From: Gemmatimonadota bacterium
GTDB lineage: Bacteria; Latescibacterota; UBA2968; UBA8231
Direction: 5' to 3'
Length of the DNA: 8,698 nt
Assembly: GCA_026706505.1 (NCBI GenBank)
Contig: JAPOYQ010000008.1
Span: 1 to 8,698, forward strand
Shown here: piece by piece, positions 1-7,287 of the stretch
How positions within the stretch are numbered: the stretch's first letter is position 1
How the letters are laid out: every line of letters begins with the position of its first letter
The notes under the pieces: generated by a model
What the model saw: only the letters and a program-made list of their open reading frames with translations
Told to the model about the DNA's origin: nothing
Database searches by the model: none
Translations under genes and position numbers: made by a program

Positions 1-236
1 AATCCAAATGTCACTAGATCAGGACCAGAGCCGCAACCTTGTGTTAGTGTACAGAGGCTGCATTTTTGCCGGAACCTTCATTTGTCGAACTAACTGCTGG
101 TTGCCGCTTGATTTGTCTGGGAAATTCAGATCTACCTCATATACCAATCCAAGAGACAAGAACGATCGCGGCCCGAACCTAGTTCATTACTTGCGATCTT
201 AGCCTCGATCCAACTGTCCTCGCCTTACGACCCGCT
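1..236. other. Non-coding flank downstream of the operon
   Basis: This stretch follows the stop codon of the E1-like gene. I see no convincing gene on either strand. A 64-codon open frame on the plus strand (8-202) has no ribosome binding site and an unremarkable composition. I found no clear stem-loop followed by a T-run that would serve as a terminator for the minus-strand operon, so transcription may end beyond the window or by a Rho-dependent route. The DNA looks somewhat more AT-rich than the genes beside it. Confidence 0.5.
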
Positions 237-1620
237 TCAGTCCCTTACCCGCGCATCCACTGCTAAGGTGAATCCTGGGTTGAGATCAGCAAAATCGTTG
301 GAATGCTCAATGACCAAACGGTGATCGAGGCTGAGAAGGTCCATATCAATCAGCTGGGAAATCGCCCCACCGTGCAGTAGCCTCAGCACCTCCGATAACA
401 CCAACGTTGCCGCTATTGAGCCCACGAAAGGAGCGCCTACCGCCTTGTCGGCAAGCAGTGTCATACCGCAGCGGTCGAGGACACCGTCCTCCATGAGCTT
501 GGCATATGCGGGTCGATCCTCGACCCTTTCTCTTTCGCTTCTCTGCTTCCAGAGATCAGCGGCGGCACGGCGACCGGGCAAAACGTGAAGGCGCATGGTG
601 CGGAAATCACGATGTCCGCGGCCGAGCCCAGCTTCGACGATAAAGTCGAAACCAACTTGATCCAGCGCGCGGCGCCCTGCTACATTATCAAGCCCGCAAA
701 GCACAATTGACGGTTCCTCCGCCTGCCGTGTGAAATCCGCGGCGAAGATTCGCTCTTGTAGAGAGGTTGTGAATCCTCGCCGCTCAGCCCACGTCGCCAT
801 CGCTCGTGTCTTCTTTTGACCATTCATAGCGGAGTCGGTCAAGATGGAGGTGCTTTCCGTCGACTTGGTAATGACGTCGATATCCTGCAGGGTCAGCATT
901 AAGTCAGCTGGATCCTGATAGGGCAGCAAGCCGAGCCCCCACAAATATGCTTGACCTAGATGGCCCAAACCCACCAGCCACAGGCGCGAAGGAAGGTAGG
1001 TCAGCACTGGTTCGCTTTCGTCAGGCTGCAGCCAATCAGTCTCCCGGCCGGGGCGCCATAACGAAACCCCCAACACTCGTTGCCCAGCCGCAGGCATCCT
1101 GCCGTTCATAAAGAGAAATGCCTCGTTGACGGCTAGTCCGGCCGCCAACATCCCACTCAGTGGCATCGCGCGCCGATGATCCGGCTGCAACTCTGAATGG
1201 GCTGGCACTATGCCGCCACGCCAACCTGCCGCTGCGGTGCGTACACAAAAGCCTGTTCGCCGATTCCGCGTACCACCCCCGATCACAATCGTTGGCGTCT
1301 CATCAGCGACATCGCCAAATCCGCCGCCCAGCGACTGAACCGCGTCCTTCATCGTGCGCCCCAACGGCATCGGCAGCGCTAGAGGTGCGTGGAGCGGTCC
1401 AGCGACTGTAACCACCGAGGAATACTCGACGGCCAAGCGCGACAGTCGTAAGCAACGCCGCCTGTTGCACCGATTCGGAGATATCTGCGGGGTCAATCTC
1501 CACTCGGAGCTGATAGCTCCTATACAATGCCTCCGCCTCAGCGATGCTGGTAGCAGCCCCGCTGTCGATGGTGTGTTTGACTAGCCGATGAAGAGAGTCA
1601 GCTGAAATCGGAGCGGTCAT
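237..1620 (-). pseudogene. E1-like ThiF-family adenylating enzyme, apparently frameshifted
   Basis: This gene should activate the C-terminus of the ubiquitin-like protein encoded upstream, by adenylation and then transfer to cysteine. It lies in two frames. Frame one starts at ATG 1620, preceded by an AAGGAAG ribosome binding site 14 bases after the JAB gene stop. It reads about 70 residues, ending in RRVFLGG. Frame two then continues from about 1412 to the TGA at 237 as VTVAGPLHAPLALP. Joined, they give about 460 residues. The ThiF domain is in the second part: a nucleotide-binding GLGHLG (about residues 218-223), the acidic QDIDV (about 246-250), and a candidate catalytic cysteine in DRCGMTLL (about residue 385), followed by AVGAPFVGSIAATLV. 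The roughly 200 residues before it are an N-terminal region of unknown role. Frame two has no credible start of its own: its outermost candidate is a TTG at 1496, leading into an Arg/Cys-rich shadow-like sequence. The break is a net +1 shift (one extra base, or loss of two) in a GGTGGTT tract. It may be a real mutation, a sequencing error or recoding. I am confident of the family and less sure of the pseudogene status. Confidence 0.82.
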
Positions 1621-1629
1621 AGCCCGTCG

Positions 1630-1635
1630 CTTCCT
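1630..1635 (-). promoter_or_regulatory. Ribosome binding site of the E1-like gene
   Basis: The minus strand reads AAGGAAG about nine bases before ATG 1620, directly abutting the TAA stop of the JAB gene. This site decides that the E1-like protein starts in the first frame, before the frameshift, rather than at the TTG at 1496. Confidence 0.6.
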
Positions 1636-2156
1636 TAGAACAAGCCAATGTGAAAAAACTGGCGACGTGCGGACGGAGGTACAATTTCCCACATCTTGCC
1701 GCCCAAATACCGATAGATGCCGATGTCACGCCGTGGCTGGGTGCCAGTCGCGAAACGCGGCAGTATCAGCGCGATGTGCCCAGCCTGAGAAATCATGGGA
1801 TGGGCACGGTCGGAAGGACTCTGGCACGATCCGACAGGATGCACGTGGACGTCAGCCACAACCGTCAGGCCGCGCAACTTGCAGATCGCCCAGAGGTCGC
1901 TGAAATAGCGGCCATTGAACCGTACGATGCCGCTGTCGAGTGCGTGCGGGTCGAGATCGTCATAAAGCACAAAGTCGACGATCTGGGCCACGCCACGTTC
2001 ACGATGTCCTAGCAAGAACGCCCCGCTTTCCCGACTGCAACAGTGGCCACGTTCCCGCAACTTCGCCTTCAAGCGACGCCACAGAAACCAGGAGCACGAC
2101 AGTTCATGCCGTGGTGCGAAGAGGTGTCGCGTAATCACGGGAATGAAGAAGTTCAT
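1635..2156 (-). CDS. JAB/JAMM (MPN) family metallopeptidase of the ubiquitin-like system
   Basis: This is a predicted zinc isopeptidase that would trim the ubiquitin-like precursor and/or remove it from targets. At 173 residues it is essentially a single MPN domain. Visible JAMM elements are the upstream glutamate in ESGAFLLG (E43), then HVHP (H104, H106), S113 and D116 in SPSDRAHPM. The histidine-to-serine gap is six residues, where the usual JAMM signature has seven. The C-terminus ([14 protein letters not shown]) fits the last strands of the fold. ATG 2156 is chosen because it gives a normal domain length. It lies 53 bases inside the end of the E2-like gene and has only a weak GGA upstream, so initiation is probably by translational coupling, and a later GTG start is possible. 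The open frame continues upstream to 2351, but that part is antisense to the E2 frame and looks like shadow sequence. The gene ends 14 bases before the E1-like start. Confidence 0.87.
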   Translation of the reverse strand: MNFFIPVITRHLFAPRHELSCSWFLWRRLKAKLRERGHCCSRESGAFLLGHRERGVAQIVDFVLYDDLDPHALDSGIVRFNGRYFSDLWAICKLRGLTVVADVHVHPVGSCQSPSDRAHPMISQAGHIALILPRFATGTQPRRDIGIYRYLGGKMWEIVPPSARRQFFHIGLF

Positions 2157-2577
2157 GGACGAATTCCAGATACTGGACGATGCCGTCGTCGGGTCGCCAA
2201 ATCTTTGATGGCATCTCGTGACGCCAGTTGTCGTGACCAACGAGACTTTCGCGATCACAAGGCAGGTAGAGGGCGGTTCCGTTCTTCCAGTCGGTGCGGA
2301 AGACTGCCGAGACGCGACCGCCTTGGCCCCGTGGCCATAAATCGAACTCAAGAAGCTTGCCCGTGTTCATATCCCATGGGCCGCCAGTCGGCGCCGCCTG
2401 TGGGTAACCGCCACAATTCAGGCGAAGGACATATTCCCGACCGTCCTTGGCAACAACGCCAAGGAACGCGAATGGCCAAGCCGCGCTGATCAGTCGCCAG
2501 CGCCCTTCCGCTTGACCGAGGCGGAACGCGGCCTTCGCCACGTCCGCCTCGAAGGCCCGCTGATCGGGGCCCGTCAC
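2104..2577 (-). CDS. E2/UBC-fold ubiquitin-conjugating-like protein
   Basis: Predicted to accept the activated ubiquitin-like protein from the E1-like enzyme on a cysteine and pass it to a target. The 157 residues match the size of a single UBC fold. The N-terminal helix ([14 protein letters not shown]) is followed by a strand-rich core that includes [18 protein letters not shown], in the position of the P-rich segment of E2 enzymes. Then comes [20 protein letters not shown], with C107 as the likely active-site residue, then HDNW and a C-terminal [18 protein letters not shown] helix. There is no HPN tripeptide before C107, as in other divergent prokaryotic E2-like families. The start is GTG 2577, whose bases overlap the TGA stop of the ubiquitin-like gene (GTGA). 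This is a tight coupling that should keep modifier and E2 production linked. Family assignment rests on motif pattern and on position between the ubiquitin-like, JAB and E1 genes. A UBC-like scaffold with a different mechanism cannot be excluded. Confidence 0.8.
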   Translation of the reverse strand: MTGPDQRAFEADVAKAAFRLGQAEGRWRLISAAWPFAFLGVVAKDGREYVLRLNCGGYPQAAPTGGPWDMNTGKLLEFDLWPRGQGGRVSAVFRTDWKNGTALYLPCDRESLVGHDNWRHEMPSKIWRPDDGIVQYLEFVHELLHSRDYATPLRTTA

Positions 2578-3086
2578 GCGACGCCCTTGGCTGCGCCGCT
2601 GCTCCGTTCGTACGGGACCCGATCGAATGCCACGCTGTCGGCGGCCTTGTCATCGGTCAGCGCGCCGATATGTGTTCCCGGCGCCGGTCGGGCATGCGTG
2701 CCCGCAATCTGCAGCACATGCTCGCCGGCCTCATCCTCGGACAAGCCGAACTCCTTTTGCGCCGCCCAACCCTTCACCCGCGCGACCGTGGCACTGGGCG
2801 GGAAATGGCACTCCACTGTCTTGCCGTTGAACATCACAGTCACCTTGACGTGGCGGCAGCGGTGGATGTGGACTTTCAGCCCTTTGGCGGTTGCCCGGTC
2901 CTTGACGAGGATGCACTCGTCAATCGGCTCGTCTCCGTCCTCGATGAAGAGCAGCACATCGTCAGGGATCTGGTACTTTTCCGCGAGGCGGGACTTGAGG
3001 ATGGCAAAGGTCGCGTCCAGCTTGAGCTCGATATGGGCGATCTCGCCGATACCTTCGCCCTGACAAAAAACGTCAACTGATTTCAT
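2574..3086 (-). CDS. Tandem ubiquitin-like (beta-grasp) modifier protein
   Basis: A 170-residue protein that looks like two beta-grasp ubiquitin-like domains in a row. Domain one (about residues 3-77) opens with a beta hairpin ([16 protein letters not shown]), then a helix ([13 protein letters not shown]) and strands that include [12 protein letters not shown]. Domain two (about 79-162) opens with [16 protein letters not shown], followed by [29 protein letters not shown] and ends [11 protein letters not shown]. The C-terminal tail [10 protein letters not shown] is short and lacks a terminal GG. A glycine end could be exposed only by cleavage after G164 or G168, a plausible job for the JAB peptidase encoded two genes downstream. 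The ATG at 3086 is supported by a GGAG nine bases upstream; an in-frame extension to 3143 lacks such support. The stop overlaps the E2-like GTG start. The protein would be the substrate of the E1, E2 and JAB proteins of the same operon. Its cellular targets are unknown. Confidence 0.82.
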   Translation of the reverse strand: MKSVDVFCQGEGIGEIAHIELKLDATFAILKSRLAEKYQIPDDVLLFIEDGDEPIDECILVKDRATAKGLKVHIHRCRHVKVTVMFNGKTVECHFPPSATVARVKGWAAQKEFGLSEDEAGEHVLQIAGTHARPAPGTHIGALTDDKAADSVAFDRVPYERSSGAAKGVA

Positions 3087-3090
3087 GGAT

Positions 3091-3115
3091 TTGCACTCCG
3101 GGGGTCGAAGTGCAA
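3091..3115 (-). promoter_or_regulatory. 7-bp inverted repeat overlapping the ribosome binding site of the ubiquitin-like gene
   Basis: TTGCACT (3091-3097) and AGTGCAA (3109-3115) are perfect inverted copies separated by 11 bases, ending four bases before the ATG at 3084-3086. The GGAG ribosome binding site (3096-3099 on the opposite strand) sits at the loop/stem junction. The element could be an operator for a dimeric regulator, or an RNA hairpin that partly hides the ribosome binding site and tunes production of the modifier. The symmetry is seen directly; its role is inference. Confidence 0.5.
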
Positions 3116-3166
3116 GGCGGAATTGCCCAGCTTCGTCCCTCACCTGCTTGATCGCGAACGGAGCAG

Positions 3167-3183
3167 GAACCCGGAAAGGGTTC
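3167..3183. other. Small hairpin between the helicase and ubiquitin-like genes
   Basis: GAACCC, a five-base loop and GGGTTC form a perfect 6-bp stem starting 12 bases beyond the helicase stop codon. There is no T-run after it on the minus strand, so it is not a classical terminator. It could protect or process the mRNA between the two halves of the operon. It lies in the only intergenic spacer of any size in the operon (108 bases). Confidence 0.35.
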
Positions 3184-3194
3184 GTTGTGATAGA

Positions 3195-6100
3195 TCAGTC
3201 GAGCTTAAGCGCTCCGTTCGGCACGGAGGGACAAATGAAGAAGTGAGGACACCGCGGACAGGTCACGGCGTCCACCTCTGGCGGGAACTCGCCGGACGCG
3301 ATACCGGCCAACAAGTCGTCACTCTTCTCCTTTCGGTTGCCAAGTTTGGTTGGAGTGATCACGACCGGCTCATGAGTCTCGTCAGTCAGGTGCAGCGCCT
3401 GCACAACGGCACCACCTCCAAACTGGCTTTGCGCCGCGAGGTGGTAAAGGCTGTATTCCAGCCGGTCGTATTCGTCGCGCCGTTTGTAGCCTGTACGAAC
3501 ACGGCGAATCACGACAGTGCCATCGGGCATTTCCGCCAATTCATTTGGCTCCACGATTACCCGCCCGTTGGGAAAGTCGATGGCGAGGGGTTGCGCATCA
3601 CGGAATCTCTGCCCGGCACCCGCCGTAAGCAACGCTGCGATCAGACGGGATGCGAGCCTTCGGTAGTCACCTGCGAAGGCATGGTCCGTCGGTCCGCGCG
3701 CTTGCCAGATTTCTTCGAAGGCGGCTTCCGCCTCGCCCAATTCAGGCTCTCCCACGCGTCGCGCATCCGCAAGCCAGCGCAACAAGTCGTAGAGGCAATC
3801 ATGCGTTCTCGAAAATGCCGTAGCCTTGCGGGCGCTGCCGAAGCCCAAGACATGCGTATAGAAAAAACGCCGTGGACACTTCTCGTACGAGCCCAGTCGA
3901 CCGTCCGTCACCGCCCATTCCGCTGGCCAAGTAATTGTGACCGACTGCAGGCGCGGGGTGTCTGCGGAAAGCGCAAGCTTTGGCGGATCGACCGCCTTGT
4001 GGAGATGCCCTTCAGGGAGCCAATTCAGAAATGGCGACGGGCGGCGATTATTTCGATTTCGCTGTTTTTGCGCATGGTAGACACGGAGGTAGGTACGGGC
4101 CCGCGATAGCGCCACGAAGAATAGGCACTCTTCCTCGTCGTTATGCGCGCGCTTGGCCGCCTCCTTCACTGAGAGATCGCTGGAACCAACGATCATGCCG
4201 ACGGGTGGCGGACAACGTTCACCTCGGTGGGAACTCGGGAAACTTGCAACTGTCAGTCCAGGAATGTGTACAGCCTCGAATTCAAGCCCCTTGCTGCCGT
4301 GAACGGTCATTAACCGCACGGCATCAAGATGCAGCGCAGCGGCTGGTACTTGGCGCAAGTCACGCTCTTCGGCCAGCAGCACAAGCTGCCGCACCCGATC
4401 AAGGGTTCGCCGGATCGGAAGTCCCGCGCCCACCGGGCTCTGCTCACGCACAAAGTTGAGGAATTGCCAGATTGCCACAGCACGCATGCGATCCGTTACA
4501 GATGTCGCACGACCCAACTCCTTGGCCAAATCTGTTTGATCGAGGAGAAAGGCGGCGAGAAATTCCCAGGCACTTGCACTCGAGGACAGACCATTCAGAT
4601 CAGTTGCCAAGCGCTCGATGCCCTTCTGCCCCAATGCCGACAGCCCGGGAGCTCTAGTCGCCTTTGGGAGCCCGGCTAAAGCGGGTTTCTGGAGTGACCG
4701 AAGAAACCGACTCACACGATGCACATCTTGTAGCGTCAGACCGTACCGCGGCATCGCTGCGACCCTAACCAGTGAGTCGCCGAACGGATCGACGGCTAAG
4801 CTAAGGACGGCCAGCAGGTCACGAACCTCTTCCCGCTCGAACAAGCTGCCAAGGTGAAGCACTGGAATGCTCCGCTCCTCAAGCGCCGAGGCAATCTCGT
4901 TCAGCCGCCGGTTGGTTCGACACAGGACCGCCTGTTCGCGAAGTCTCACCCCCGTTCCCTCAAGTTGACGGATACTCGCCGCCACGCCCTCGGCTTCATC
5001 ACTTAGTGTCTCGAAACGACGAAGCTCGGGACGATCCGGCCCTTTGCCCTGATCGGCCTCCAATTCAAGGCTCAGCATGCCGTTGGACGCGCCCATATGC
5101 GGCGCCACCGCGACAAAGCTACGCACGATCTGCTCTGTCGAACGATAGTTGACACCGAGCTGGTCGGTGACAGCGCCAGGGTAGTCGGAGCAGAACTGAA
5201 GCATGTTTTCAGAAGAGGCGCCGCGAAATCGGTAGATCGACTGCCGTGCATCCCCGACGACCCAAAGCCGCTCCCCATCGCCCGCCACCGTCTTCAGAAG
5301 GCATGCGCTGGCCCGGTTTACATCCTGATACTCATCGACGAGCACGTGCCGATGGCGAAGCTGCACGCCAATGCGCACGGCTTCATCATCTGCAAGCAAC
5401 CGTGCAGGGCGCATGATCAGGTCACCAAAATCCACGCCGCGATGCTTGCGTAGTGCCTCTTCATAGAGATCGTAAATGTCCGCGATTTCGAGACACTTCG
5501 CCGCCGCAGTTCGTGCATCCTCATCACGACCGACTGCTTCTGCCGCCATGGCGTTCGCCAATGTTCGATACCGCTTTGGCCCGACCATCTCATCCTTTGC
5601 ACGAGAGATCGCATTGACGATGTCCCTGAGCACCATCGCCGGATCCCAGAGGTTGCGATAATGGACCAACGGCAGAGTGGGCAAGACGTCTTCAAGGACT
5701 TCGATCGCGTCGCTGCGGTCAAACAGTGGAGGGTCGGACGTGAGTTCGAGCTTGTCGTGGTAGCGCCGGACCAGATCGAGACCGAAGGCGTGGAACGTTC
5801 CGATCCAAAGTCTTGGCGTCGCGTCTGGGGCCGCCGCGGTCAGGCGTTCCGACAGCTCGCCTGCAGCACGATTGGAGAATGTCAGGATAAGAATTGCGGC
5901 GGGATCAGTGCCGTCGGCCAGCAGTGAGAGCACGCGTTTGACCAACGTCCGCGTCTTGCCGGTTCCGGGCCCTGCCTGCAATTGAAAAGGTTTGCCACGG
6001 TGCCCCGAAGCGCGTTCTTGGGATGGATTGGGCCTGCGTGTGGACGGTCGCTCCGGTGCCGACTCATCATCGATAACCATCGGCGGCAAAAGCAACGTGT

Positions 6101-6629
6101 CGAACAGTTGCTGCCGAACCAGCGCTACGTGAAGTTTCGTTTGGTCGGCGATTGCTGCGGCGGTCAGGTTTTGCTCAACGTGGAGTTCACGTGCAAAGGC
6201 GCGTGGAAGCAATAGCTCGCGCGCGTAAACATTCGCCTGCAGTTCGCGCCGCTCGCGCGCACCGTAGTCCTCGACACGCTGGAGACCAACTGGCGCTGCC
6301 TCGATGCTTCGAGAGGGATCGATATCGGATCCAGCGCATGTCGCGGAGCCAGCGTGAAGTTCTGAATGTCCCAATTCGTGCGCAACAAGTATTGCTTGGC
6401 TCGCAGGGTCACCTTCCTGTTCGCAGCAGATCGTTCCGCCTTGGTCATCGTACAGGGCCCGCGCACCCTTCAGTGCCGGGTCACCTTGCGGCAACCATAC
6501 GAGGTCCAGATCCCGGTATTCCACGGCAGCCTGTACAAGAGCGAGCAGATCGAATGGGTCGTTACCCCTCGAAAGCAACTCCACATGAAGTGCCGCTGCC
6601 TTCGAACGGATCGGATCGAAGGGATCCAT
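3195..6629 (-). CDS. ImmA/IrrE metallopeptidase - UvrD/Rep helicase - degenerate Fe-S nuclease fusion
   Basis: A 1144-residue fusion protein. Residues about 10-185 are an ImmA/IrrE-type zinc metallopeptidase: HELGH at 84-88, then the third-ligand helix ERRELQANVYARELLLP with E129. A short Pro/Arg-rich linker leads to a superfamily 1 UvrD/Rep-like helicase. Its motifs are Walker A AGPGTGKT (219-226), TFSNRAAGEL, DEYQD (432-436), GDARQSIYRFRG (459-470), NYRST (494-498), VHGSKGLEFEAV (776-787) and VALSRAR (839-845). The C-terminus (about 910-1144) resembles the AddB/RecB nuclease fold, with one cysteine in SYEKCPRRFF (C918) and three at the end in CPRCPHFFIC (C1124, C1127, C1133), the usual spacing for a 4Fe-4S cluster. 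The expected D...(D/E)xK active site in the strand GTVVIRRVRTGYKRR is missing both acid and lysine, so nuclease activity is probably lost. The protein should bind and translocate on DNA using ATP, while the protease domain could cleave a partner, as IrrE and ImmA cleave repressors. A GGAG lies ten bases before ATG 6629, four bases after the previous stop. Confidence 0.92.
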   Translation of the reverse strand: MDPFDPIRSKAAALHVELLSRGNDPFDLLALVQAAVEYRDLDLVWLPQGDPALKGARALYDDQGGTICCEQEGDPASQAILVAHELGHSELHAGSATCAGSDIDPSRSIEAAPVGLQRVEDYGARERRELQANVYARELLLPRAFARELHVEQNLTAAAIADQTKLHVALVRQQLFDTLLLPPMVIDDESAPERPSTRRPNPSQERASGHRGKPFQLQAGPGTGKTRTLVKRVLSLLADGTDPAAILILTFSNRAAGELSERLTAAAPDATPRLWIGTFHAFGLDLVRRYHDKLELTSDPPLFDRSDAIEVLEDVLPTLPLVHYRNLWDPAMVLRDIVNAISRAKDEMVGPKRYRTLANAMAAEAVGRDEDARTAAAKCLEIADIYDLYEEALRKHRGVDFGDLIMRPARLLADDEAVRIGVQLRHRHVLVDEYQDVNRASACLLKTVAGDGERLWVVGDARQSIYRFRGASSENMLQFCSDYPGAVTDQLGVNYRSTEQIVRSFVAVAPHMGASNGMLSLELEADQGKGPDRPELRRFETLSDEAEGVAASIRQLEGTGVRLREQAVLCRTNRRLNEIASALEERSIPVLHLGSLFEREEVRDLLAVLSLAVDPFGDSLVRVAAMPRYGLTLQDVHRVSRFLRSLQKPALAGLPKATRAPGLSALGQKGIERLATDLNGLSSSASAWEFLAAFLLDQTDLAKELGRATSVTDRMRAVAIWQFLNFVREQSPVGAGLPIRRTLDRVRQLVLLAEERDLRQVPAAALHLDAVRLMTVHGSKGLEFEAVHIPGLTVASFPSSHRGERCPPPVGMIVGSSDLSVKEAAKRAHNDEEECLFFVALSRARTYLRVYHAQKQRNRNNRRPSPFLNWLPEGHLHKAVDPPKLALSADTPRLQSVTITWPAEWAVTDGRLGSYEKCPRRFFYTHVLGFGSARKATAFSRTHDCLYDLLRWLADARRVGEPELGEAEAAFEEIWQARGPTDHAFAGDYRRLASRLIAALLTAGAGQRFRDAQPLAIDFPNGRVIVEPNELAEMPDGTVVIRRVRTGYKRRDEYDRLEYSLYHLAAQSQFGGGAVVQALHLTDETHEPVVITPTKLGNRKEKSDDLLAGIASGEFPPEVDAVTCPRCPHFFICPSVPNGALKLD

Positions 6630-6633
6630 GCGA

Positions 6634-7287
6634 TCAGAGCTCCAACAGAAATTTCTGCTGGGCCTCGTTGAGACCTGAGCTTCTCACCGCCTCCTCGAAG
6701 CTTTGCTGCGCCCCGGTGGACGGCTTGTCTTCTGCTTTGAAGAACTGCCCGGTCGGGGCTCCCGGGCGTGCGGCGAAATGCGCCAATACGACATCAAGCG
6801 GTGCCTGGAGCTCGTCTGCCACCCGCTTTTGAAAGCCAAGCGTCATGGTAGCTGGGTCGACTTGACGGTCACGCAGCTTGCCAACGAAAACGGTATTCGC
6901 GTTCAGCCGCACAGCGAGAGCGCGGAATTCGCTACGCGGCAATCCCGAGAAAGGGTTGGGGGCACCGGCGATGTCCGCACGTTTGCTCTTCGCCGCCGCC
7001 CTCGCCGTCACAGCATGAAGTCGGTTTTGGAAATGGCTCATCGCTCGGCTGACAGCCGGGCTGACGGCATTCGGGTCGATTGCCCTTTCCGCATCTTCTA
7101 CAACGGGCTCACCGCGCAGGGCGTCTATCGCAACAGCAACCGCGAACTCGGTCAGCTCTATTCCGAATTCGGGAAATCGGCGAACGACATCGTCCAACAG
7201 CTTCGCGTCCGGCACGTCCTGCGCGGTGGACAGGACATAGAGAGCTTCCCGCAACGCTGGCGGGCTTGCGTGGAAAGTCTGGTTCAT
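6634..7287 (-). CDS. Uncharacterised 217-residue protein, possible regulator of the sigma-like factor
   Basis: I do not recognise a named family. The protein is soluble, with no signal peptide or membrane segment. The N-terminal third is helical (LREALYVLSTAQ, LLDDVVRRFPEFGIELTEFAVAVAIDAL). A variable, alanine-rich linker follows. The best-looking domain is at about 111-172: NPFSGLPRSEFRALAVRLNANTV, then KLRDRQVDPATMTLGF and QKRVADELQAPLDVVLAHFA. This region has the helical rhythm and the 'A..L..P...V' ending of XRE-like helix-turn-helix domains, but the match is weak. The ATG overlaps the sigma-like TGA stop (ATGA) and is preceded by a near-perfect AAGGAGG, so strong, coupled translation is expected. 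Its place between a sigma-like factor and an ImmA/IrrE-family peptidase makes a repressor or anti-sigma role, with proteolytic relief, an attractive but untested guess. It could equally be a partner of the helicase. Confidence 0.75.
   Translation of the reverse strand: MNQTFHASPPALREALYVLSTAQDVPDAKLLDDVVRRFPEFGIELTEFAVAVAIDALRGEPVVEDAERAIDPNAVSPAVSRAMSHFQNRLHAVTARAAAKSKRADIAGAPNPFSGLPRSEFRALAVRLNANTVFVGKLRDRQVDPATMTLGFQKRVADELQAPLDVVLAHFAARPGAPTGQFFKAEDKPSTGAQQSFEEAVRSSGLNEAQQKFLLEL

Noticed and set aside
1413..1496. TTG at 1496 as the real start of the E1-like protein
   Set aside because: The GGAG next to it is only one base away from the TTG, too close for normal initiation, and the first 25 residues are Arg/Cys-rich antisense-like sequence. 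The other frame offers a protein-like N-terminus with a proper start.
2157..2351. N-terminal extension of the JAB protein
   Set aside because: These codons overlap the E2-like gene in another frame and give low-complexity Ser/Thr/Arg sequence not expected in an MPN protein. ATG 2156 gives a normal domain length.
3087..3143. N-terminal extension of the ubiquitin-like protein
   Set aside because: The earlier start has no good ribosome binding site, the added residues do not fit a beta-grasp fold, and ATG 3086 has a GGAG at the right distance.
3123..4109. Long plus-strand open frame of 328 codons
   Set aside because: It lies antisense to the conserved C-terminal part of the helicase fusion, has Arg/Cys/Ser-rich composition and no domain pattern. 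It is a shadow of GC-rich coding.
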